NCBI RefSeq assembly: GCF_003129605.1
Contig: NZ_QBDX01000004.1
Span: 1,054,001 to 1,118,000, forward strand
DNA: 64,000 nucleotides
Reading direction: 5' to 3'
From: Hyphobacterium indicum
GTDB taxonomy: Bacteria; Pseudomonadota; Alphaproteobacteria; Caulobacterales; Maricaulaceae
Part shown: positions 45,150-53,085 of the stretch, in pieces
Layout: the number at the start of each line of letters is the position of its first letter
Position numbering within the stretch: the first letter of the stretch is position 1
Position numbers and translations under genes: made by a program
Notes under the pieces: model-generated
Told to the model about the DNA's origin: nothing
The model's input: only the letters and a program-made list of their open reading frames with translations
The model's database searches: none

Positions 45150-45853
45150 TCCGTCTGGGAATGCTGATTTCCGCCTTCGCCTTCGTGATTGCCGTGATCT
45201 TTTCCGCCTATGGCTGGATCAATACGCCGCCGGGGGCGGAGGTCGCCGTGCATTTCAGCCTGTCGGGCGAGGTCAACCGGACGGGCTCGAAAGCCGAGGC
45301 CTTCCTGTTTCTTCCGGCGCTCCTTCTTGGCATCACCTTCCTGCTGGGCATCGCCCCGAATATCGACCCGCGCGGACGCAATCTCCGGCGGTCAAAGCCG
45401 CTCTACATCGTTGGCTGGATGATCGGCGTTCTGGCGCTGGCCGGCGGGCAGGGGCTGATCACCTGGACCGCCCTTGGCGGTGGTGTGGACGGTGAGGTGA
45501 TGGCGCGCGGAATCGCTGTTTTCATCTCCCTCCTGATGTTGCTCGTCGGCATGGTCATCGCCAAGGCGCGGCCGAATTTCTTCGCCGGCATCCGCACCCC
45601 CTGGACGCTGTCCTCGGATCTCAGCTGGGACAAGACCCACCGCATGGCCAGCCGCCTTTTCCTGCCGATCGGGCTCGCCGGGCTGGCCGCGGCCTTCACC
45701 CTGCCGCCCGAACCGGTGGTCATGGCGCTGGGCGCCGCCCTCATCGCCAAGACGCTGTTTCTCGTCATCTATTCCTGGCAGGTCTGGAAAAATGATCCGG
45801 CCCGCGAAACCCTGAGCCCGGAGGACGCCGATGAGGACAATTCCGGCGTCTGA
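45146..45853 (+). CDS. sdpI: SdpI-family membrane protein
   Basis: A 235-residue protein with about six membrane helices. The family's defining segment, FFAGIRTPWTLSSDLSWDKTH, lies near residues 148-170, and the DUF1648-like N-terminal domain (EVAVHFSLSGEVNRTGSKAE) is present too. In Bacillus subtilis SdpI gives immunity against the SdpC toxin; in most other bacteria, as here, no sdpC-like gene is visible nearby. It is translated with the overlapping repressor gene. An envelope-stress role is possible. Confidence 0.88.
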   Translation: MIRLGMLISAFAFVIAVIFSAYGWINTPPGAEVAVHFSLSGEVNRTGSKAEAFLFLPALLLGITFLLGIAPNIDPRGRNLRRSKPLYIVGWMIGVLALAGGQGLITWTALGGGVDGEVMARGIAVFISLLMLLVGMVIAKARPNFFAGIRTPWTLSSDLSWDKTHRMASRLFLPIGLAGLAAAFTLPPEPVVMALGAALIAKTLFLVIYSWQVWKNDPARETLSPEDADEDNSGV

Positions 45854-45919
45854 TTGAAATGTTGCGCGGCTTCGCAGGTGCGGTAGTTTCCGCCGCATTC
45901 GAGCATCGGGAGACGCGGC

Positions 45920-47155
45920 ATGGCGCGCAGGGATATCAAGCGGATCGTTCTGGCCTATTCGGGCGGGCTGGACACATCCATCGCGGTCAAATGGCTGCAG
46001 GAAGAATATGACGCCGAAGTCGTCACCTTCACCGCCGATCTGGGCCAGGGCGAGGAGATCGAGCCGGCGCGTGAAAAAGCGCTGGCCGCCGGCGTCAAGC
46101 CGGAACACATTTTCATCGAGGATGTGCGCGAGGAATTTGCCCGCGACTACATCTTCCCCATGGTCCGCGCCAACGCCGTCTATGAAGGCCTCTACCTGCT
46201 CGGCACCTCCATTGCCCGCCCGCTGATCGCCAAGCGCCTCGTCGAGATCGCGCACGAGACCGGCGCTGATGCCGTCGCCCATGGCGCGACCGGCAAGGGC
46301 AATGACCAGGTCCGCTTCGAGCTGGGCTTTGCCGCCCTCGACCCGTCCCTGCACGTCATCGCGCCCTGGCGCGAATGGGACCTGACCTCGCGCACCAAGC
46401 TGATCGCCTATGCCGAAAGCCGCGGGCTTCAAATCCCCAAGGACAAGCGCGGCGAAGCGCCGTTTTCCGTCGATGCCAATCTCTGGCACACCTCTTCGGA
46501 GGGCAAGAATCTGGAAGATCCGTCGGCGCAGGCTTTCGAGGAAACCTTCCAGCGCACGCTCGCGCCCGAGGATGCGCCCAACGAGGCCGAATACATCGTC
46601 ATTTCCTTTGAAAAAGGCGATGCCGTGGCGGTCAATGGCGAAAAACTGTCTCCGGCGACGCTGATCGAGCGCCTCAATGATCTGGGCCGCGCCCATGGCA
46701 TTGGCCGCCTCGACCTGGTGGAAAACCGCTTTGTCGGCATGAAATCACGCGGCATCTATGAAACCCCCGGCGGCTCCATCCTGATGGCAGCGCATCGCGG
46801 CATCGAGCAGATCACGCTCGACCGCGGGGCCATGCATCTCAAGGACGAGCTGATGCCGAAATATGCCAAAATCCTCTATGAGGGCTTCTGGTTCTCGCCC
46901 GAGCGCGAAATGCTGCAGGCGGCGATCGACCATTCGCAGAAATACGTGACCGGCGATGTCCGCCTGCGCCTGTTCAAGGGCTCGGTCAATGTCGTCGGCC
47001 GCCACTCGCCGGCCTCGCTCTACAGCCTCGAACATGTCACCTTCGAGGAGGACGATGTCTATGACCAGAAGGACGCGCAGGGCTTCATCCGCCTCAATGC
47101 GCTGCGCCTGCAGCTGATGGCGGCGCGCCGCAAGCGGCTGGGCGAAAATGACTGA
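45920..47155 (+). CDS. argG: Argininosuccinate synthase
   Basis: A 411-residue enzyme joining citrulline and aspartate in arginine synthesis. Motifs: the ATP-binding [18 protein letters not shown] at the N terminus, [15 protein letters not shown] near residue 116, [15 protein letters not shown] and [12 protein letters not shown]. Length and order are standard. GGGAGA lies before the ATG. It sits downstream of sdpRI by 66 bases and may have its own promoter in that gap. Confidence 0.97.
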   Translation: MARRDIKRIVLAYSGGLDTSIAVKWLQEEYDAEVVTFTADLGQGEEIEPAREKALAAGVKPEHIFIEDVREEFARDYIFPMVRANAVYEGLYLLGTSIARPLIAKRLVEIAHETGADAVAHGATGKGNDQVRFELGFAALDPSLHVIAPWREWDLTSRTKLIAYAESRGLQIPKDKRGEAPFSVDANLWHTSSEGKNLEDPSAQAFEETFQRTLAPEDAPNEAEYIVISFEKGDAVAVNGEKLSPATLIERLNDLGRAHGIGRLDLVENRFVGMKSRGIYETPGGSILMAAHRGIEQITLDRGAMHLKDELMPKYAKILYEGFWFSPEREMLQAAIDHSQKYVTGDVRLRLFKGSVNVVGRHSPASLYSLEHVTFEEDDVYDQKDAQGFIRLNALRLQLMAARRKRLGEND

Positions 47156-47249
47156 GCTGTCCGGCCGGCAATCTTTCTCGCGAAATTGTCAGATGCGCCG
47201 CGCGCGCAAATATCGTCCAATTGGCCACCGCTAACAGATGAGTGTCTGA

Positions 47250-48536
47250 ATGATCCGTTCCCTTGCCGCGCTTTGCCTGCTGTCTTCTGCCGGTTTTGCA
47301 CAGGACGCGCCGCCGGACCCGCTCGCCCCGTTCGAGACCTCGCGCACGCTGCGCATGGAAGCGGCCCGCGCCGCAGAGGCCGGCGATTATGAGGCCGCCC
47401 GCCGGTCCCTGAGCGCGGCACGCGCCCTGCAGCCCGGTCACCCCGGCATCCTCTTGGGCCTGGCACAGATCGGCATGGCCAGCGGCGATGACGAATTGCT
47501 GCTGGGCGCGCTCGAAGCGGTGGCAGAGGCCGGGATTGCCTTTGACCTCTCGCGTCTGGGCGAAACCGATGCCCGCCTGCGCGAGACATATCCGGACCGC
47601 TATGCTGCGCTCGATGGCTTGCTGGCCCGCCATTCGGGCCCGGCCGGACAGGCCGAACGCGCCGCGCAGATCGCCCTCCCGGACAGCCTGATTGAAGGCA
47701 TTGCCGTCGAGATCGAGACCGACCGGATTTTCCTGTCCGATGTCGTGGGCCGCAAGGTCTGGGTGGTCGAGCCGTTTGACCGAAGCGCGGCGCAGGTTTT
47801 TGCCGATGCCGGAGACGGTCTGCAATCGGTCTTCGGCCTGGCGTCTGATGATGTGAACCGTGTCATCTGGGCGGCGACAGGCACCCTGCCGCAAACCCCG
47901 CTGGAAGAAGGTGAGGCGGCCACCACTGCCCTCGTCGCGCTCGACATGATTACCGGCGATGTCTACCGCCGCTATGAAATGGAGGATGCGGAGCGGATCG
48001 CCGATCTGGTGACGCGTGATGGCATGGTCTGGGCCGTCGATAGCGGCGCCAACCGCATCTACCAGCTCAGCTCGCTGTCCGGCTCGCTAGAAATCCTGTC
48101 CGAAGATCCGCGCTTTGGCGGCCTGCAGGGCGCAGCGCTGGCCGATGGCGCGCTCTATGTCGCCGATTATGCGCTGGGATTATGGCGCGTCGATCTGGCG
48201 GACGGCACGGCGCAGCAGGTGCGCCCCGGAACGGAAAGCCTGATCGGTATTGATGGCCTTGCCGCCACCCGCGAGGGCCGCTTGATCGCCGTGCGCAATG
48301 GCGTCTCGCCGCATGCCGTGATTGCGATCGACCTGTCCGCAGACGGGCTCGGGGTCGCGAACACGGAGATTCTCCTCCGTAATCACCCCGATTTTGGCGA
48401 GCCGACACTGGTGGATGTACAGGATGACCGGGTGTTTTTCGTTGCCAATGCGCCCTGGGCGCTGTGGCCGGAGGATGGCAGCGGCCCGACCGAAGCCGTG
48501 CCGCCCACCGTCATTCTGGAATATGATCTGGATTGA
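47250..48536 (+). CDS. Exported protein with short TPR region and beta-propeller-like domain
   Basis: A 428-residue protein. A signal peptide (about residues 1-17, ending GFAQ) leads to a helical TPR-like part (about 30-130, with RAAEAGDYEAARRSLSAARA) and then to about 280 residues of repeated beta strands with D-x-x-x-x-V/A-W and LADGALYVADYALGLWRVDL, as in SMP-30/NHL-type propellers. No enzyme motif is clear. It is probably periplasmic. It ends one base before the convergent small-protein gene. Confidence 0.65.
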   Translation: MIRSLAALCLLSSAGFAQDAPPDPLAPFETSRTLRMEAARAAEAGDYEAARRSLSAARALQPGHPGILLGLAQIGMASGDDELLLGALEAVAEAGIAFDLSRLGETDARLRETYPDRYAALDGLLARHSGPAGQAERAAQIALPDSLIEGIAVEIETDRIFLSDVVGRKVWVVEPFDRSAAQVFADAGDGLQSVFGLASDDVNRVIWAATGTLPQTPLEEGEAATTALVALDMITGDVYRRYEMEDAERIADLVTRDGMVWAVDSGANRIYQLSSLSGSLEILSEDPRFGGLQGAALADGALYVADYALGLWRVDLADGTAQQVRPGTESLIGIDGLAATREGRLIAVRNGVSPHAVIAIDLSADGLGVANTEILLRNHPDFGEPTLVDVQDDRVFFVANAPWALWPEDGSGPTEAVPPTVILEYDLD

Positions 48537-48875
48537 TCAGTTAAGCTCTTCAATGCCGCAGGCTTCGCGCATTTCCGGCTCGGCGGTCTGCATTTTCTGA
48601 CCCATCACCATGATGTCGGCCAGCTCCATGCCGTTGGCGGCGGCAATCGCCATGATTTCCGCCGGATCCTCGGTTTCCGCTTCCATCGTTGCCATCATGA
48701 AGGCGAGTTCGTTCTCGTCCAGCGTCTCGACGATATAATCGGCGGCGCAGCTGCACTGTTCGGCATCATTGCCGGATTCGGTGCAGGCCGCGGTCAGGTC
48801 TTCCTGCGGGGTAAGAGCCGAAGCGGCGGCGCTCAGAGCGATGACAGCCGCGCTGGCGGAGAGAATACGGAACAT
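48537..48875 (-). CDS. Small exported Cys-containing protein
   Basis: A 112-residue protein with a signal peptide (about residues 1-20, ending AASA) and a mature part that starts TPQEDLTAACTESGNDAEQC and continues SCAADYIVETLDENEL. The C-x-C pair plus a nearby and a C-terminal Cys suggest disulfides. The mature part is acidic and Met-rich (MMATMEAE). Similar small proteins occur in alphaproteobacteria without assigned function. AAGGAG five bases before the ATG supports the start chosen over a longer open frame. Confidence 0.65.
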   Translation of the reverse strand: MFRILSASAAVIALSAAASALTPQEDLTAACTESGNDAEQCSCAADYIVETLDENELAFMMATMEAETEDPAEIMAIAAANGMELADIMVMGQKMQTAEPEMREACGIEELN

Positions 48876-49008
48876 GGAAACTCCTTCATGAAATCTGTTC
48901 GGCCCCAGCCTGCCACGGATTCGATGAACCCGGAATGACACCACTGGAAAAACCCGCGCAACAGGCTCATACTTGTCCCTGCGAGGACATTGAAATGGAG
49001 AGATTGCC

Positions 49009-49536
49009 ATGCGGATAACCACCTTGATGCTGGTGGCCGGCGTCCTTCTGACGGCCTGCGCCACCCCGACCCCCTATCAGGCCGCCAATCAGCCCGGCGG
49101 CAGCGTCTATGGCTATAGCGAGCAGGCCATCGAGCGCGATCGCTATCGCATCACCTTTGCCGGCAATTCCCTGACCGATCGCGAAACCGTGGAAACCTAT
49201 CTGCTCTATCGCGCCGCCGAGCTGACGCGCGAACGCGGCTATGAGCATTTCACCGTGGTGCAGCGCGCCACGGACGAGGATACGCGCACCTGGGGCGGTG
49301 ATCCCTTCTATTCGCGCTTCTATGTCGATTACCGCTACTACCATCCGCGTTATGGCTGGTATGGCTGGCATGACCCCTTCTGGAATGACACGCGCTATCG
49401 CGAGACCACGCGCTATGAAGCTGTGGCCGAAATCGTCATGGGCCGCCGCCCGTCCGGCGATGATGCCAATGACTTCAACGCAGCGGAAGTGATCCGCAAT
49501 CTGGGCCCTGGCATTGTCCGGCCGGAAATGGGTTAG
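49009..49536 (+). CDS. CC0125/CC1285 family lipoprotein
   Basis: A 175-residue lipoprotein: the signal peptide ends in the lipobox L-L-T-A-C with Cys17 as the lipidation site. The body contains YGYSEQAIERDRYRITFAGN and LLYRAAELTRERGYEHF, plus a Tyr/Trp-rich stretch (YYHPRYGWYGWHDPFWND), which is the pattern of the family named after Caulobacter CC0125 and CC1285. Function is unknown; it is likely attached to the outer membrane. A second lipoprotein begins four bases after its stop. Confidence 0.85.
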   Translation: MRITTLMLVAGVLLTACATPTPYQAANQPGGSVYGYSEQAIERDRYRITFAGNSLTDRETVETYLLYRAAELTRERGYEHFTVVQRATDEDTRTWGGDPFYSRFYVDYRYYHPRYGWYGWHDPFWNDTRYRETTRYEAVAEIVMGRRPSGDDANDFNAAEVIRNLGPGIVRPEMG

Positions 49537-49539
49537 GGT

Positions 49540-50010
49540 TTGCGCTTCTGGATTACGCTTCTTGCCGTTCTTTCGGCGGGTTGCTCAACCGGATCAGGCG
49601 GGCCGGCGCGGCCATCGGCTGTTGAATTGTTGGCCGCACATGCGGCGGCTTGCCCGTTCCCGGTGGAAGATTCAATCCGGAGCGAATGCTTTCAATCAGC
49701 CTTTTCTATCCGCCGGCTCGTGTATGAAGGCTTGGCGCAGGACGAGTTGGACGAGGCAAGGCTTTGGTACGCGGCCTACCATGGTGAATCGTCCAGCGAG
49801 ATGGGGAGCCCCTACCTTGAGAGCATAGCGATAGGTTGCTTGCTATTCCGTCGTGCCTTTGTGGCGCCATCAGATGGATTTGGTGGATTTCGTTTTGATA
49901 ACAATCAGCGGCTTAGGCAGGTCTACCTGCAAATATCCGACGACGATTCACCCATCAGTCCGACCGAGTTGCGCGACATATGTGCGATCATGGCTTTCGA
50001 GCACGAGTAA
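49540..50010 (+). CDS. Putative lipoprotein, unknown
   Basis: A 156-residue protein starting at TTG, four bases after the previous lipoprotein. The signal peptide WITLLAVLSAGC has a plausible lipobox (L-S-A-G-C, Cys15). The mature part has several Cys (ACPFPVEDSIRSEC, IGCLLF, RDICAIM), consistent with periplasmic disulfides, and no known domain. The gene uses more A/T-ending and rare codons than its neighbours, suggesting a different origin. The TTG start is accepted because it gives a complete signal peptide, though no strong ribosome site is present. Confidence 0.55.
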   Translation: MRFWITLLAVLSAGCSTGSGGPARPSAVELLAAHAAACPFPVEDSIRSECFQSAFSIRRLVYEGLAQDELDEARLWYAAYHGESSSEMGSPYLESIAIGCLLFRRAFVAPSDGFGGFRFDNNQRLRQVYLQISDDDSPISPTELRDICAIMAFEHE

Positions 50011-50065
50011 AAGACTTACGGCTGCCAAACTCAGTAATCACAGGTCTGGCAAATGCCAGCCAGGG

Positions 50066-50108
50066 CTAGACCTCCATCCCGCACATCGCCGCGATCACTT
50101 CAGGCGGC
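50066..50108 (-). pseudogene. Diverged 43-bp copy of the 3' end of the TauE/SafE-like gene
   Basis: These bases match 51326-51368 at 37 of 43 positions. Read on the minus strand they encode PPEVIAAMCGMEV and a stop, against PPEVIAAMCGLEL and a stop in the intact gene; most differences leave the amino acid unchanged. Nothing further upstream in that frame resembles the gene, so this is a cut-off tail. It lies one gene-length away from the original, with a foreign-looking lipoprotein gene between the two copies. Confidence 0.75.
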
Positions 50109-50173
50109 CGAAAGCGGGTTAGGCCAACAACCGCTCTCTTGCCTTATACGCCGAGGTCGAGAATGATCGGCGG

Positions 50174-51313
50174 ATGCCAGTAGGTTGGATAGCGAATTTT
50201 TGGGCAATCATGCTGATTGCCGGTACAGCCGGGTGCTCGGATGCGCAAGGGCCGCAAATAAGGCTCGGCGATAGCGACGTTGTGTCCTGCTACAAATATG
50301 GAATTCTTGAACCGAGTGGCGATCTGATTGGATCCTGTATCCCGCGATTGAGCACGGGCCTGACGAATATTTTCATTCGCTTTGATGACAATGGCGAATT
50401 TGTTGGGAGGGTGGATATCGATCATCCCGTGCGTGAATTCGTCAGTCCGCCGAACACAAATTTGTCGATGCTGACCTTGGGCGAGCGGGTATTCGTCTTC
50501 CATGGCCCAGGTGTGTCGGCTGGTGATCCCGGCAGTGAAATCGACATGATTGCGCTAGAAGAGACGTCACGACGCGAAACCGTAGAAAACTTCTCCATCG
50601 ACCCGGTTACAGGTTATCGGGTTGAGCGCACACGCCATGACGGGGCGATCCGCGTTAATGTTTACGATGCGGACGGCGCATCGGTTGCCCGCGTCTCCAA
50701 TGTCCCTGATCTATCTGGCCGGTATGGCGCTATCATGAACAGCTATCAGGGCGGTGTGTTGTATTCATTCGCCCCGCACTACGATGATGACCACAATCCT
50801 TACGTCCGCGTGCTCGCCGACGCAGAAGAGATTGCATTCATCCAGCTATCCGATCAACGCTCGCGAATTGAGCAGGCGAGTATTCTTCCCGATGGCCGCA
50901 TTGTTCTGATCGAACGTGCGCACTGGATAACTGAAGAAATGCTAGACGGGATGCTGCTCAACAGAAGCCACTTCGAGAACCGGCTTCACCTGATTGACTG
51001 GCGGGTAGCGTCAGCTACTGCAATGCCAATTATATTGACCCATGATGATATCCATGTCGCTTCAGGCCGGAGGCTCACTTTGCAAGGAATGCAGGAAAAC
51101 CGGCTGGTTCTGAATGAAGGCGGCACGCTCCACCTGGTGGACCCGGCTAGCGCTACGCAAAGCATGATTTTCGAGACCGGGTGTAACGCACCGTCTCAAT
51201 CCCTTTTGTTCCGGGACACGACGGATGACGTGATCTGTATTGACTGGCCGGAACAGAGCCAACGTTTTCTTCCTGTACGCATTACTCGGCGCCCCCTCGA
51301 ATCGTTCCAGTAG
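50174..51313 (+). CDS. Putative lipoprotein, unknown, in a less GC-rich islet
   Basis: A 379-residue protein. Its signal peptide ends with A-G-T-A-G-C (Cys21), a plausible lipobox. The body is rich in beta-type sequence with recurrent D/N-x-G turns (RFDDNGEFVGRVDIDHP, VNVYDADGASVARVSN), perhaps a propeller, but I recognise no family. Two possible starts exist (ATG at 50174 or Met13); the longer gives a normal signal peptide length. Base composition is visibly less GC-rich than the flanks. The gene is bracketed by the two copies of the TauE/SafE gene tail. Confidence 0.65.
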   Translation: MPVGWIANFWAIMLIAGTAGCSDAQGPQIRLGDSDVVSCYKYGILEPSGDLIGSCIPRLSTGLTNIFIRFDDNGEFVGRVDIDHPVREFVSPPNTNLSMLTLGERVFVFHGPGVSAGDPGSEIDMIALEETSRRETVENFSIDPVTGYRVERTRHDGAIRVNVYDADGASVARVSNVPDLSGRYGAIMNSYQGGVLYSFAPHYDDDHNPYVRVLADAEEIAFIQLSDQRSRIEQASILPDGRIVLIERAHWITEEMLDGMLLNRSHFENRLHLIDWRVASATAMPIILTHDDIHVASGRRLTLQGMQENRLVLNEGGTLHLVDPASATQSMIFETGCNAPSQSLLFRDTTDDVICIDWPEQSQRFLPVRITRRPLESFQ

Positions 51314-51325
51314 CTCCTTGGAAGT

Positions 51326-52036
51326 CTAAAGCTCCAGCCCGCACATTGCGGCGATCACTTCGGGCGGCACCAGCAGCATGCCCATGCCCAGCGCGGTGAT
51401 GATGAGGCCTGCAGCCAACCGGAATTGCGCCTTGCGGCCGGACTTTTCCAGCCAGCCAATGCCCAGCGCCGTGCCGGTGACAGACGGCAAGGTGCCAAGG
51501 CCAAAGCCCAGCATTACCAGCGCGCCTTGCAAGGCGCTGCCCGCCAGCATGGCATAGAGCAGGGCGGCATAGACCATGGCACACGGCAGAGCGCCCCAGG
51601 CGAGCCCCGCCAGCCAGGGCGAGACCGGCCCGGCCGCCATAACGGGCTTCATCACAAAGCGGGTGATCGGCAATAACAGGCGGTCCAGCACCAGAGGCGC
51701 GGGCAGATGACCGGTCAGCGACAGGCCGATCCAGACCAGCATCATCGCCGCGCCCCAGCGGAAGACGGCCTGAGCGACCGAAAAATCCATCACCGAATAA
51801 AGCCCGGTGCCGGCGGCCCCCACCGCGGCACCGGCCAGAACATAGCCCAGCATCCGCCCGCTTTGCGCGGTCATCAGAACGCCCAGCCGCGTGGTCGCAC
51901 TCTGGTCTGGCGACAGGGAAAACATCAGGCCCGAGGCAATGCCGCCGCACATACCGGCGCAATGCAGACTGCTGGCAAGGCCCGCGATCAGACCACCCAG
52001 AAAACTGATTTGTGCCAAGGCTTCCATGGCGGGCAC
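51326..52036 (-). CDS. TauE/SafE-like family membrane protein near the cbb3 genes
   Basis: A 236-residue protein with about six membrane helices. SLHCAGMCGGIASG near the N terminus and ALPCAMVYAAL in the middle are the Cys-bearing signatures of the group often found with cco genes and proposed to help copper or haem handling in cbb3 oxidase maturation. The GTG at 52036 was chosen because GGAGG lies four bases upstream; an ATG three codons later is also possible. It lies downstream of ccoS but is separated from it by an opposite-strand gene. A diverged copy of its last 43 bases lies at 50066-50108. Confidence 0.8.
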   Translation of the reverse strand: MPAMEALAQISFLGGLIAGLASSLHCAGMCGGIASGLMFSLSPDQSATTRLGVLMTAQSGRMLGYVLAGAAVGAAGTGLYSVMDFSVAQAVFRWGAAMMLVWIGLSLTGHLPAPLVLDRLLLPITRFVMKPVMAAGPVSPWLAGLAWGALPCAMVYAALLYAMLAGSALQGALVMLGFGLGTLPSVTGTALGIGWLEKSGRKAQFRLAAGLIITALGMGMLLVPPEVIAAMCGLEL

Positions 52037-52147
52037 ATTGCCTCCGGAATCGGCTTGTGGATAGTATGGCATGCGCGGCACTACGCCGCTGGGCAAGCGA
52101 CGCGATCAGACCCTATAATGTGTATGGATATTCCGGGGAGGGAAGAC

Positions 52148-52918
52148 ATGCCAGCCATCGAACTCAATGCCATCCGGCCGGGCGCGCCCATGCGCTGGCT
52201 GAAAGCCGGCGCCAGTGATCTTATGCGCGCGCCAGTCGTTTCCATCGGCTACGGCCTGATTTTCGTCGCGCTCGGCGCGGCCCTGTCCGCCGGCCTGTGG
52301 TGGCTGGATATGGCAGCCTGGATCCCGGTGGCGCTCTCCAGCTTTGCCCTGATCGCGCCCCTGTTCGCGGTCGGCTTCTACCAGGTCTCCAAGCACCTTG
52401 ATGAAGGCAAGGCGGTCCGTTTCAGCGATATCTGGCTGGTCTCCGGAGAGAAAATCTCGCAGGTCGCCTTTCTGGGCCTGCTTCTGATCATATTGCTCCT
52501 GGGCTGGGCCCGCATCGCGCAATTCCTCTACGCCTATTTTGCCTCACAGGATTATACGAGTCTGGCCGAATTTTCCTCCTGGGTGCTAAGCCATCCGGCC
52601 GGCATGACCATGGCCGTTGCCGGCACGCTGATCGGCGCGGCGCTGGCCATTGCCGCCTTCTCGATCTCGGTGATTTCCTTTCCCATGCTGATCGACCGCG
52701 AAGTCGATGCTGCCACCGCCCTGATCGCCTCGGTCACGGCGGTGCGCCGCTATCCCTTCGCCATGCTCACCTGGGCCTGGCTGATCGCTTTCTGGATCAC
52801 CATCGGGTCGGTCTTTTTCCTGGTCGGCTTGGCGGTGATCTTCCCCTGGCTGGGTCATGCCAGCTGGCGCGCCTATCAGGATTTGTGCACCTCGTCCGGG
52901 CCGTCGGCCTCGGCCTGA
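52148..52918 (+). CDS. DUF2189 family integral membrane protein
   Basis: A 256-residue protein with about six membrane helices in pairs separated by SKHLDEGKAVRFSDIW, and the FPMLIDREVDAATALIASV segment typical of DUF2189. Function is unknown, though members are commonly found beside cytochrome oxidase genes. A strong GGGAGGGAAG site precedes the ATG. It is on the strand opposite to the cco cluster, overlaps ccoS by 43 bases at the 3' ends, and is divergent from the TauE/SafE-like gene. Confidence 0.85.
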   Translation: MPAIELNAIRPGAPMRWLKAGASDLMRAPVVSIGYGLIFVALGAALSAGLWWLDMAAWIPVALSSFALIAPLFAVGFYQVSKHLDEGKAVRFSDIWLVSGEKISQVAFLGLLLIILLLGWARIAQFLYAYFASQDYTSLAEFSSWVLSHPAGMTMAVAGTLIGAALAIAAFSISVISFPMLIDREVDAATALIASVTAVRRYPFAMLTWAWLIAFWITIGSVFFLVGLAVIFPWLGHASWRAYQDLCTSSGPSASA

Positions 52919-53085
52919 GCACGCTCCGGGTCCGGCAGGGGCCGGTCATCATCCTCCATCAGGATGCGCTGGGCGGCCCCGTCCAGATCGTCATACTGGC
53001 CCGATTTCAGCGTCCACAGGAAAGCGCCGAGGCCGATCGCCCCCATACCCAGCGCAATCGGGATGAGATAGACCAGCACTTCCAT
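52876..53085 (-). CDS. ccoS: cbb3 oxidase assembly protein CcoS
   Basis: A 69-residue protein with one N-terminal membrane helix (LVYLIPIALGMGAIGLGAFLW) and the TLKSGQYDDLDGAAQRIL segment that defines CcoS; the acidic tail DDDRPLPDPE is usual. CcoS is needed for haem and copper insertion into cbb3 oxidase. Its start overlaps the ccoI stop by one base. It is last in the ccoNOQPGHIS order. The unusual point is its 43-base 3' overlap with the opposite-strand DUF2189 gene. Confidence 0.92.
   Translation of the reverse strand: MEVLVYLIPIALGMGAIGLGAFLWTLKSGQYDDLDGAAQRILMEDDDRPLPDPERAQAEADGPDEVHKS

Noticed and set aside
44871-47155. An arginine-linked regulon of sdpR with argG
   Set aside because: The genes are close, but argG has its own 66-base gap and ribosome site, and no functional link between them is known.
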